This document shows, piece by piece, positions 11,390 to 19,260 of a DNA stretch of 64,000 bases. The stretch comes from a beta proteobacterium AAP99 (GTDB lineage Bacteria > Pseudomonadota > Gammaproteobacteria > Burkholderiales > Burkholderiaceae_C), in the NCBI GenBank assembly GCA_001295775.1, contig LJIA01000005.1, forward strand, positions 124,001-188,000, in the 5' to 3' direction. The first letter of the stretch is position 1, and every line of letters begins with the position of its first letter. Below the pieces are notes generated by a model that saw nothing but the letters and a program-made list of their open reading frames with translations, had not been told where the DNA came from and did not search any database. A program made the position numbers and the translations under genes.

Positions 11390-12301
11390 ATGATCGATGC
11401 AGAGTTGCTCACGGTGCTGGACGCCATCACCCGCCACGGCAGCCTGGCGCAGGCCGCCCGCTCGCTGGACCGCGTGCCCTCGGCCCTGTCCTACACCGTG
11501 CGGCAATACGAGGAACGCCTGGACCTTCTGCTGATCGACCGACGCGGCCACCGCGCCAAGCTCACCCCGGCGGCCCAGACCATCCTGGAGAACGCGGCGC
11601 CTGTGCTGGCGCAGCTGGGCGAGATCGCCCAGCGTGCGCAGACCCTGGCCAGCGGCTGGGAACCCGAGTTGCGCATCGCCGTGGACGAGGCCCTGTGCTT
11701 CGAACGCGTACTGACCCTGATCGACCGCTTCTACGCGCTGGCGATGCCCACGCGCATCACGCTCCAGCCCGAAGTGCTCTCAGGCACCTGGGACGCCCTG
11801 CTGGAAGGGCGAGCCACGCTCGCGCTGGGCGCGGTCGAGGGGCTGGAAGACGCCAATCTGCTTGGCAATGCACTGAAATGGCAGCCCCTGGGCGACATGC
11901 AGTTCGTCTTCTGCGTGGCGCCGCACCACCCGCTGGCGAGCGAGACCGCGCCCATTGCGGACACCCTCCTGGCCCAGCACCGCAGCGTGGCCGTGGCGGA
12001 CACCGCGCGGCGCCTCAACCGTGCCAGCTTCGGCATCCAGCCGCGGCAGGACGTGCTGACCGTGGCCAGCATGCAGCACAAGATTGCCGCCCAGGTGCGC
12101 GGAAGCGGTGTGGGCTGGCTTCCGCTGAATCATGTGCGCGATCTGCTGGCGAGTGGTCAGCTCCTGCGCAAGGCTGTTCAGAGTGAACGTCCGCCGGCGC
12201 GTTTCAGCACCGCCTGGCGACGCGGGGCCGAAGGCAATGCCGTGCGCTGGTTCCGGCGCTTGCTGGCGGACCCGGCCGAAGCGGCAGCACTGCTGGGTTG
12301 A
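11390..12301 (+). CDS. LysR-family transcriptional regulator
   Basis: This 303-aa protein has the N-terminal LysR helix-turn-helix (LTVLDAITRHGSLAQAARSL then SALSYTVRQYEERL) and a C-terminal effector domain (LRIAVDEALCFERVL onward). It resembles the YhaJ group in sequence style and in its divergent position next to pirin genes, so it most likely controls the pirin-flavodoxin operon in response to quinones or aromatic electrophiles. The effector is inference. Its last 124 bases lie antisense to the 3' end of the hybrid kinase gene on the other strand. The GGGGTC before the ATG is a fair ribosome site. Confidence 0.9.
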   Translation: MIDAELLTVLDAITRHGSLAQAARSLDRVPSALSYTVRQYEERLDLLLIDRRGHRAKLTPAAQTILENAAPVLAQLGEIAQRAQTLASGWEPELRIAVDEALCFERVLTLIDRFYALAMPTRITLQPEVLSGTWDALLEGRATLALGAVEGLEDANLLGNALKWQPLGDMQFVFCVAPHHPLASETAPIADTLLAQHRSVAVADTARRLNRASFGIQPRQDVLTVASMQHKIAAQVRGSGVGWLPLNHVRDLLASGQLLRKAVQSERPPARFSTAWRRGAEGNAVRWFRRLLADPAEAAALLG

Positions 12302-14283
12302 CCATGCCGCCGGCCACGGGCCGGTACGTGCCTGTGCTCGCTCAGTGCCAAGCCCGCGCCAAGCACATCCAGCAGTTCGGCCTGCAGGCTCTCCCGATTG
12401 AAGGGCTTGGTGAGGTAGCCATCCATGCCGGCGGCCATGCATTGGGCGCGGTGCTCGGGCAGGGCGTGGGCTGTCAGGGCGATGACCGGCGTGCGCACTC
12501 GGCCATTTTGCTGCTCCTGCTCGCGCAGAAGGCGTACCGCGGTCAGGCCATCCATGACCGGCATCTGCAGGTCCATCAATACACAGTCCACTGCGGCTTG
12601 ATCGAGCAGCCGCAGCGCGGTCTCGCCATCTTCCGCGAGCATCACCTCATGGCCCATGCCGCTCAGCAGCGCGTGGCTGACCATGCGATTGAGGGCCTGA
12701 TCCTCGACCAGCAGCAGTCTCAGCGCACGCATCTCAACCACCGGGCGAGCCGCGGCGTTGTGGCCTGGGGTACGCGGGCTCCGAGGCGCGGCCACGGCCT
12801 GGGCGGGCAGCGCAAAGCTGAAGATTGATCCCGCGCCGGGCGAGCTACTCACCCGCAGCTCGCAGCCCATGGCCTGCAGCAAGCGCCGCGAAATCGACAA
12901 ACCCAGCCCTGTACCGCCGAAGCGCTTGCCGATGGAATCATCTGCCTGGACGAAGGGCTCGAAGATGCGCGCCAGCTGCTCGGCCGACATGCCGATACCG
13001 GTGTCCTGGACGCTGCAGTGGACGAGGCCGGGCTCGGCGCGCAGACGCAGACATACGCGGCCCTGTTCGGTGAACTTCAGTGCATTGCCCAGGAGATTGA
13101 TGAAGACCTGACGCAGCCGCTGGGCGTCAGTGCGGATCGCAGCTGGCAGATCGGCGGCCAGCTCCAGGTCGAGTGCAACGCCCTTGCCGCGCGCGATCAG
13201 CGACAGAGCCGCACCGGCCTCGCGGGCCACCGCCGCAATGTCCACGGCCTGCTGATCCAGCGTGAGACCGCCGGCCTCGATCTTGGAGTAGTCCAGAACG
13301 TCATCAATGACGCCCAACAGATGGCGACCGGAACCCTGCGCGATCTCGACCAGACGCCGCTGCTCCGGGCTCAGGTCCATCCCACCAAGCAGGGACAGCG
13401 AACCCAGCACGCCGTGCATGGGGGTGCGTAGCTCGTGGCTCATGTTGGCCAGAAACGCGTCCTTCGCACGGTTGGCCTCATCGGCCCGCTGGCGCGCAGT
13501 TTCAAGCTCTGCCTCGCGCCGATGCGCTGCCGTGACATCGTGCGAGACCACCAGCATCTGCTCCTGCCCCTCAACGTCTCGCATGCAGATCCGGGTCGCC
13601 TCCACCACGGAGGGGCTGCCATCGGCGCGGATATAGCGCTCCACGCGCGTGACGGGCACACCGGTCGCGCGAGATACCGCCTCATGGGCCGCGATCTGTT
13701 CGCGTTCTGCATCGTTGCGCGCCAGCCCCTGCGCCGTGATCTCCTGAAGCTCCTCGAGCGAGCGGCCTGTCCACTCCTGGAACGAACGATTGGCCATCAG
13801 ATAGCGCCCTTGCGCATCTTTCAGGACGATGAAGCTCGGATCCGCATCCAGAATCTTGGCCAGCAAGTCGCTCTGCGCACGCAGCGCGTCCTCGGCCTGC
13901 TTGCGCGCGGTCACGTCCAGTCCGAACCCAAGCACCCCGAAGCGCCCGTCGCCCAGCTCCACGCGCACCTTGCCGATGAACATGGTGTGCGGCTTGCGAT
14001 CGGCGAGTACGTGATGCTCCTCGCGTTCGATCATCTTGCCGTCCAACAGCACTTGACGATCCGTGGCAAGAATGCGCTCGGCGGCATCGGCTGCGTACAA
14101 CTCGTGCGGTGTCTTGCCCAGCATCTCGGCGGGGTCGCGCCCGAAACGCTTGGCCGCCAACCGGTTCACAAGCAGGACACGGCCGTGCTCGTCGCGCAGG
14201 AAGATGCCCAGCGGAAGGACGTCCAGCAGCATGCGAAGCACCGCAGGTGCGATTTCGACTGCATCCGGGTCGTTGAGCGACAT
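12178..14283 (-). CDS. Hybrid sensor histidine kinase with two PAS domains and a receiver
   Basis: This cytoplasmic hybrid kinase has 701 aa. Two PAS domains come first (LLDVLPLGIFLRDEHGRVLL and ILDADPSFIVLKDAQGRYLM), each with a PAC segment. They are followed by a short coiled coil, the H-box SHELRTPMHG, N-box NLLGNALKFT, G1 DTGIGM, F-box FEPFVQAD and G2 GGTGLGLS. A receiver domain follows with the phosphoacceptor in VLMDLQMPVMDG and the lysine in YLTKPF. No membrane segment is present, so a soluble or diffusible signal is likely. The ATG at 14283 is chosen because the PAS starts soon after. The last 40 residues are a basic tail encoded antisense to lysR. Confidence 0.9.
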   Translation of the reverse strand: MSLNDPDAVEIAPAVLRMLLDVLPLGIFLRDEHGRVLLVNRLAAKRFGRDPAEMLGKTPHELYAADAAERILATDRQVLLDGKMIEREEHHVLADRKPHTMFIGKVRVELGDGRFGVLGFGLDVTARKQAEDALRAQSDLLAKILDADPSFIVLKDAQGRYLMANRSFQEWTGRSLEELQEITAQGLARNDAEREQIAAHEAVSRATGVPVTRVERYIRADGSPSVVEATRICMRDVEGQEQMLVVSHDVTAAHRREAELETARQRADEANRAKDAFLANMSHELRTPMHGVLGSLSLLGGMDLSPEQRRLVEIAQGSGRHLLGVIDDVLDYSKIEAGGLTLDQQAVDIAAVAREAGAALSLIARGKGVALDLELAADLPAAIRTDAQRLRQVFINLLGNALKFTEQGRVCLRLRAEPGLVHCSVQDTGIGMSAEQLARIFEPFVQADDSIGKRFGGTGLGLSISRRLLQAMGCELRVSSSPGAGSIFSFALPAQAVAAPRSPRTPGHNAAARPVVEMRALRLLLVEDQALNRMVSHALLSGMGHEVMLAEDGETALRLLDQAAVDCVLMDLQMPVMDGLTAVRLLREQEQQNGRVRTPVIALTAHALPEHRAQCMAAGMDGYLTKPFNRESLQAELLDVLGAGLALSEHRHVPARGRRHGQPSSAAASAGSASKRRNQRTALPSAPRRQAVLKRAGGRSL

Positions 14284-14405
14284 GTCGTGAGTATGCGCCC
14301 GAGCGCAGCGCGGTGCGAGCAGTCTGGGCGCAAACCTTTTCGGCTTGACCACCGACGCACCGCAGCGGGCGGGATAATGCGCGTCCCCCACTGCCCTGCC
14401 TCGCC

Positions 14406-15452
14406 ATGAAGTCGATTCTCGTCATCCGCTGGGGTGCCATCGGCGACCTGCTGATGACCACGCCGCTGCTCCGAACCCTGCGCACGCGCTGGCCGGGTGT
14501 GCACATCAGTTTCGTGTGCGACCATGGTCTGGCAGGGGTGGTGCGAGCCACTGGCCTGGTGGATGAGGTCATCGGCATCAACAAGCGCACCGAGTACACC
14601 CTGAGCACCCTGCCTGCCCTGCGCAAGCGGCTTCGGCAGCGGTCGTATGACCTCGCGCTCGATCTGCAGCCGGTCTTCCGAAGCCGCTTCCTGGCGTGGC
14701 TGAGCGGTGCGCGGACGGTGTTGCACGTACCGCGCGACCCGCAGTTCGGCCCAGGGCGCCCGGCGCGCCGCAGTGCGGCGGAGAACTTTGTCGCCGTGCT
14801 CGGCCCGCTGGGTATAGAGAACGCGCTGGACGGTCTGCACCTGAGTTACACGCCCGGCAGTGCTGCGGCAGAGCGCGCTGCAGCGCTGCTTGCTTCGCTT
14901 CACGTGAATGCCGGGACGTACGTGCTGGTGAATCCGGGCGCCAGTGCTGCCAATCGGCGCTGGCCCGCGGACCATCTGCGTCAGACGATGCTCGCACTGC
15001 GCGCACGGCACCCGATGCTGGCCATCCTGCTGATCGGCGGCCCTGGGGATATTGCCCAAATTCAGTCGCTGCGCATCGAAGAGATGCAGGATCCGAAAAT
15101 CCACGTGCTGCTGGGTACGGTGGACCTGGAAACAACTGCAGCACTCATGGCCGTGTCAGCCGCCACGCTGTCCACGGACACCGGCCCCATGCATCTTGCT
15201 GCCGCCGTCAATGCCCCGCTGGTCGCCCTGTTCGGCCCAACCTCGCCGGCGCGCACCGGCCCGGCACGCCGCGGACCTGCGCTGGGTGATGCACCGCGGG
15301 CGCGGCTCGATCCCATCACCCTGCAGGATCAATCCGATCTGCCGTGCCGCCCCTGCGACAAGCGTGACTGCGCCAGAGGCGATCTGGCCTGCATCCAACG
15401 AGTGCTGCCAGCCACCGTGGTTGACGCGATCGACCGGCAGCTTGGCGCCTGA
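14406..15452 (+). CDS. Glycosyltransferase family 9 (heptosyltransferase type)
   Basis: This 348-aa protein opens with SILVIRWGAIGDLLMTTPLL, the GT9 N-terminal motif, and has VNPGASAANRRWPADH at the start of the second domain and STDTGPMHLAAA as the donor-site signature. The C-terminus has a Cys-rich patch (CRPCDKRDCARGDLACIQ) of the kind seen in some heptosyltransferase III-like proteins. The family transfers heptose or another sugar during LPS core assembly at the inner membrane. It stands alone, divergent from the hybrid kinase and convergent with the GGDEF gene after it. A GATAAT hexamer sits 28 bases upstream. Confidence 0.88.
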   Translation: MKSILVIRWGAIGDLLMTTPLLRTLRTRWPGVHISFVCDHGLAGVVRATGLVDEVIGINKRTEYTLSTLPALRKRLRQRSYDLALDLQPVFRSRFLAWLSGARTVLHVPRDPQFGPGRPARRSAAENFVAVLGPLGIENALDGLHLSYTPGSAAAERAAALLASLHVNAGTYVLVNPGASAANRRWPADHLRQTMLALRARHPMLAILLIGGPGDIAQIQSLRIEEMQDPKIHVLLGTVDLETTAALMAVSAATLSTDTGPMHLAAAVNAPLVALFGPTSPARTGPARRGPALGDAPRARLDPITLQDQSDLPCRPCDKRDCARGDLACIQRVLPATVVDAIDRQLGA

Positions 15453-15466
15453 GCGGCGCGACCGCT

Positions 15467-16696
15467 TCAGTCGTCTGCGCGGATGACGCGGTTGCGGCCG
15501 TTCTGCTTGGCCACGTAAAGCGCCTTGTCGGCACGATTGATCAGCTCCCGGCCATCCTCGGTGCCGTTCCACTGCGCGACGCCGAAACTCGCGCTCACGG
15601 CGCCCACGTTCTCATAGGGTTTTCCGGCGATCTTCTGGCGCACCACTTCAGCCAGTGCCATCGCCGCATCGATGCCGGTCTCCTTGAGCAGGATGATGAA
15701 TTCCTCGCCACCGAAGCGTGCCGCGCAATCACTCGCGCGCAGCAATTCACGTACGCGGATTGCCGTGTGCTTGAGCACGGAGTCGCCGCTGTCGTGGCCG
15801 AAGGTGTCATTGATGCGCTTGAAGAAGTCGAGATCGAACATGATCACGGACACTGCCTGACCATTGAGCCGGCTGGCAGCCATCTCCTGTTCCAGGCGTT
15901 CAAAGAAACGCCGGCGGTTCACAAGATCGGTAAGGAAATCCTTGGTCGCAAGGTCTTCGAGTTTGCGATTCACGCGCGCCATCGGCTCGATCACCAGCAG
16001 CGAAAGCGCGGCGTTTAGAACGATGAACGCGAGCCCGAAAATCGCCACCAGCGACCAGATGAAGGTGTTGAAGCTCTGACGGGCCCGCTCCAGCGGGTAG
16101 AGCATCGGCACCTTGACGATCTGCATGCCGACGGTCTCGCCCATCTTCCAGCCGAAGCCATTCTTGTCGCCATACACCTTCAACATCGATGGCGGCGCGA
16201 CGGCCGGGTCGCTGTGGCACGCAAGGCATGCTTGGTTCTTTATCGTGATCGGCCGTGCGATGTAGACGGCACGGTTGATGCCCTCGCCGTGCACACCGGT
16301 GAGCTCCTGCTTTGCGGCATCGGACCGGAAGCTGTCGATCAGCTTTGCCTCCCAGTCCGTCGCCCGATCACGCGGATTGGTCGGGTTCAGCACCGCTTCC
16401 TTGTAGACATAGCCTTGGTACTTGTCTGAGAGGCGACGCAGGGTCTCGATGGCCGCGAACGCTGGCACGGTCTGGGGCAGAAACTTCTCAGCCAGCAGAG
16501 GATCGAGGTGGGGCTTGACCTGATCGGTCGTGTAGCCACGGATGGCCAGCGCCGTCTCCATCATCAGGTCGGAGTTGTGGCGTACCTCATCGAGCGCCTG
16601 CCGCTCGAGGTGTCCGCTGTAATACCAGCCTGCACCAGCAAGACTCGCCACAAATGCGAGCAGCAGGATCAGGTTGAACTTCAGGCGAAGCGACAT
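15467..16696 (-). CDS. Haem-motif (DUF3365/Tll0287-like) diguanylate cyclase
   Basis: This 409-aa protein has a membrane segment at residues 8-26, a periplasmic domain to about 205 and a second segment near 211-235, followed by a cytoplasmic GGDEF domain. The sensory domain resembles DUF3365/Tll0287 and carries CLACH at 157-161, a c-type haem attachment motif. The active site is GGEEF at 329-333, with an intact product-inhibition site RASD at 320-323, so it probably makes cyclic di-GMP and is feedback controlled. The sensor most likely reads redox state, oxygen or nitric oxide through the haem. A GTG at 16711 is an alternative start. Confidence 0.88.
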   Translation of the reverse strand: MSLRLKFNLILLLAFVASLAGAGWYYSGHLERQALDEVRHNSDLMMETALAIRGYTTDQVKPHLDPLLAEKFLPQTVPAFAAIETLRRLSDKYQGYVYKEAVLNPTNPRDRATDWEAKLIDSFRSDAAKQELTGVHGEGINRAVYIARPITIKNQACLACHSDPAVAPPSMLKVYGDKNGFGWKMGETVGMQIVKVPMLYPLERARQSFNTFIWSLVAIFGLAFIVLNAALSLLVIEPMARVNRKLEDLATKDFLTDLVNRRRFFERLEQEMAASRLNGQAVSVIMFDLDFFKRINDTFGHDSGDSVLKHTAIRVRELLRASDCAARFGGEEFIILLKETGIDAAMALAEVVRQKIAGKPYENVGAVSASFGVAQWNGTEDGRELINRADKALYVAKQNGRNRVIRADD

Positions 16697-16775
16697 GCCG
16701 TGCCCGCGCACCGCATGGGTGCGCGCCCCTCCCTGTTGGAATGCGCGGCACTGTAGCGCAGCGCGCGGGGCAATC

Positions 16776-16795
16776 GCGTCGCTTCGCCGCGACGC
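16776..16795. terminator. Weak hairpin downstream of the second DAHP synthase
   Basis: GCGTCGC at 16776-16782 pairs with GCGACGC at 16789-16795 around a 6-base loop, 25 bases after the leftward stop. No U-tract follows, so it is a tentative terminator. Confidence 0.3.
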
Positions 16796-16819
16796 CGCGG
16801 TATGAGGATGCGTTGTTGG

Positions 16820-17890
16820 CTACTTGCCGGAAGCCAGCGCGCGACGGCGCTCGCGGACACCCGCCGACAGAGTGGCCAGCAGATTGACTGAGTCCTCCCA
16901 GCCCAGACAGGCGTCGGTGATGGACTGGCCGTAGATGAGCGTCTGCCCGGGAACGAGATCCTGCCGCCCTGCCTGCAGGTGGCTCTCCACCATCAGGCCG
17001 ATGATCCGGCTCTCACCACGCGCCAGTTGTTGCGCGACATCCGCCGCAACAAGCAGCTGGTTCTCGTGCTTCTTGCTGGAGTTGGCGTGACTGCAGTCGA
17101 CCATCAGGCGCTGCGCCAGGCCAGCCTTGCCGATGTCTTCGCACGCGGCCTGGACATGCGCCGCGTCATAGTTGGGCGCCTTTCCCCCCCGCAGAATGAC
17201 ATGGCAGTCCTCGTTGCCGCGCGTAGCGACGATGGCACTGTGCCCGCCTTTGGTCACCGACAGAAAGTGGTGCGGGTGTTGCGCCGCCTTGATGGCGTCG
17301 ACGGCAATCTTGATGTTGCCATCGGTGCCATTCTTGAAACCCACGGGGCAGGACAAGCCGCTGGCAAGCTCCCGGTGCACCTGACTCTCGGTGGTCCGCG
17401 CGCCAATTGCGCCCCAGGCGATCAGATCCGCGATGTATTGGGGGCTGATCATGTCGAGGTATTCGGTGGCCGCCGGCAGACCGAGCTCGGTGATGTTCAG
17501 CAGCAGCTCCCGCGCAGCGCGCAGCCCCTTGTTGATCTGGAAACTGCCATCGAGGTCCGGATCATTGATGAGTCCCTTCCAGCCGACCGTCGTGCGCGGC
17601 TTCTCGAAGTACACGCGCATGACAATCTCCAGATCGGCTGCGTGCTTGCGCCGTTCCTCGGTCAGGCGGTTGGCGTACTCGATCGCGGCCTTCGGGTCGT
17701 GGATTGAGCAAGGGCCGATCACGACGACCAGGCGATCATCCTGACCATGCAGGATGCGATGGATCGCATTGCGCGACGTGGCAACGACCTCGGCAGCACG
17801 ATCAGCACAAGGAAATTCCCGGATCAAGTGTGATGGTGGACTGAGCTCGTGGATGCCCGCGATGCGGAGATCATCGGTCTGAAATGGCAT
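16820..17890 (-). CDS. 3-deoxy-7-phosphoheptulonate synthase (DAHP synthase, class I-alpha)
   Basis: This 356-aa enzyme condenses phosphoenolpyruvate and erythrose 4-phosphate, the first step of aromatic amino acid synthesis. It contains the AroFGH-type motifs VVIGPCSIHD, RVYFEKPRTTVGWKGLINDP, GAIGARTTESQVHRELASG and GFKNGTDGNIKIAVDAI. The metal ligands lie in GPCSIHD, DCSHANSSKKHENQ, VESHLQ and YGQSITDACLGWEDSV. It is the downstream member of a tandem pair, 31 bases after the other copy. Which amino acid inhibits it cannot be read safely, though the two copies differ in the N-terminal region that shapes the inhibitor site. Confidence 0.95.
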   Translation of the reverse strand: MPFQTDDLRIAGIHELSPPSHLIREFPCADRAAEVVATSRNAIHRILHGQDDRLVVVIGPCSIHDPKAAIEYANRLTEERRKHAADLEIVMRVYFEKPRTTVGWKGLINDPDLDGSFQINKGLRAARELLLNITELGLPAATEYLDMISPQYIADLIAWGAIGARTTESQVHRELASGLSCPVGFKNGTDGNIKIAVDAIKAAQHPHHFLSVTKGGHSAIVATRGNEDCHVILRGGKAPNYDAAHVQAACEDIGKAGLAQRLMVDCSHANSSKKHENQLLVAADVAQQLARGESRIIGLMVESHLQAGRQDLVPGQTLIYGQSITDACLGWEDSVNLLATLSAGVRERRRALASGK

Positions 17891-17921
17891 GGATCTGCTC
17901 CCTCGATGTCTTTACATGCGC

Positions 17922-19004
17922 CTACTTGGCCGACGCTATCGCGCGACGGCGTTCGCGCACGCCGCGCGCCAGTGTCTCCAGCGCCTGCACCGATGCCTCC
18001 CAGCCCAGGCAGGCATCCGTGACGGACTGGCCGTAGTTCAGGTCGGCGAGGCGCTGCCCGCTCAGCAGGTCCTGGCGACCCGCCACGAGATGGCTTTCGA
18101 CCATCGCTCCCATGATGCGCATCTCGCCGGCGGCCAGCTGCTGCGAGAGCGAGTCCGCCACCTTGAGCTGGTTATCGTGCTGCTTGCTCGAGTTGCCGTG
18201 GCTGCAGTCGACCATCAACTTCTGCGCAAGCCCGGCCTGAGCGAGCGCTTCCGATGCACTCTGCACGCTCGCTGCGTCGTAGTTGGGGGTCTTGCCGCCG
18301 CGCAGGATGACATGGCAATCCTCGTTGCCGGCGGTCTGAACGATCGCCGAGATGCCGCCCTTGGTCACGCCCAGGAAGCAATGCGGGTGCTGCGCGGCCT
18401 TGATCGCATCGGCGGCGATCTTCAGGTTGCCATCGGTCCCGTTCTTGAAGCCCAGCGGGCAACTCATGCCGCTGGCCAGCTCGCGATGCACCTGGCTCTC
18501 GGTTGTCCGTGCGCCGATGGCGCCCCAGGCGATCAGATCGCTGTAGTACTGCGGGCTGATGGGGTCGAGAAACTCCGTTCCGGCCGGCATGCCCATCGCG
18601 TTCACATCGACCAACAGCTCGCGCGCCAGACGCAGTCCGCGGTTCACATCGAAGCTGCCGTCGAGATGCGGGTCGTTGATCAAGCCCTTCCAACCCACGG
18701 TCGTGCGTGGCTTCTCGAAGTAAACGCGCATGACGACCTCCAGGTCGAGCGCGAGACGCTTGCGCTCGGCGATCAGGCGCCGGGCATACTCCCTTGCTGC
18801 TTTCGGATCATGGATGGAGCATGGGCCGATGACCACGAGCATGCGATCGTCCTGGCCGTGGAGGATGCGATGGATCGCGCGCCGTGCTGCTGCCACGGTA
18901 TCTGCGGCCGCATCCGCCAGCGGAAACTCGCGCAGCAGGTGCGCCGGCGGGGTCAGTTCTCGGATCGCGGTGACGCGGATATCGTCGGTACGAGTGCTAC
19001 TCAT
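17922..19004 (-). CDS. 3-deoxy-7-phosphoheptulonate synthase (DAHP synthase, class I-alpha), second copy
   Basis: This 360-aa paralogue of the next gene downstream carries the same catalytic motifs: VVIGPCSIHDPKAA, YFEKPRTTVGWKGLINDP, GARTTESQVHRELASG and DCSHGNSSKQHDNQL. The two proteins are close throughout but differ at the N-terminus and around residues 130-150, which suggests a tandem duplication followed by divergence, perhaps with separate feedback control by Phe, Tyr or Trp. It is the first gene of the pair, starting at an ATG at 19004. The region upstream holds a strong terminator that separates it from tldD, so it has its own promoter. Confidence 0.95.
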   Translation of the reverse strand: MSSTRTDDIRVTAIRELTPPAHLLREFPLADAAADTVAAARRAIHRILHGQDDRMLVVIGPCSIHDPKAAREYARRLIAERKRLALDLEVVMRVYFEKPRTTVGWKGLINDPHLDGSFDVNRGLRLARELLVDVNAMGMPAGTEFLDPISPQYYSDLIAWGAIGARTTESQVHRELASGMSCPLGFKNGTDGNLKIAADAIKAAQHPHCFLGVTKGGISAIVQTAGNEDCHVILRGGKTPNYDAASVQSASEALAQAGLAQKLMVDCSHGNSSKQHDNQLKVADSLSQQLAAGEMRIMGAMVESHLVAGRQDLLSGQRLADLNYGQSVTDACLGWEASVQALETLARGVRERRRAIASAK

Positions 19005-19091
19005 GGATCGGGCTCGGTTCGGTCAGTGTCGATTCAGGCAAGGTCTATCGGACGGGATCGAATCAATGGCAGGCCATGGGTACGGACCAAA

Positions 19092-19122
19092 AAAAACCGC
19101 CGGGTTGTGCCCGGCGGTTTTT
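19092..19122. terminator. Strong bidirectional terminator between tldD and the DAHP synthases
   Basis: A perfect 13-bp stem (19092-19104 with 19110-19122) closes a 5-base loop. It is GC-rich inside and flanked by A and T runs. It lies 139 bases after the tldD stop, on the leftward path. Confidence 0.85.
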
Positions 19123-19260
19123 GAGATTCTTCGTCGCTCGTTCGCGCGTCAGCCTCTCACCGCCGGGCGGCAGAGATAAAACCAGAAAAAGAAGTAAGCG
19201 CGGAACAGCATGCTTGGAATGTATCAGGCGATTGCTGCACTGCGCAAGCAAGCCGCGCGC

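Noticed and set aside
14345-14378. TTGACC and GATAAT as a promoter for the GT9 gene at 14406
   Set aside because: The spacing is 22 bases, too long for a sigma-70 promoter; only the -10-like hexamer was mentioned.
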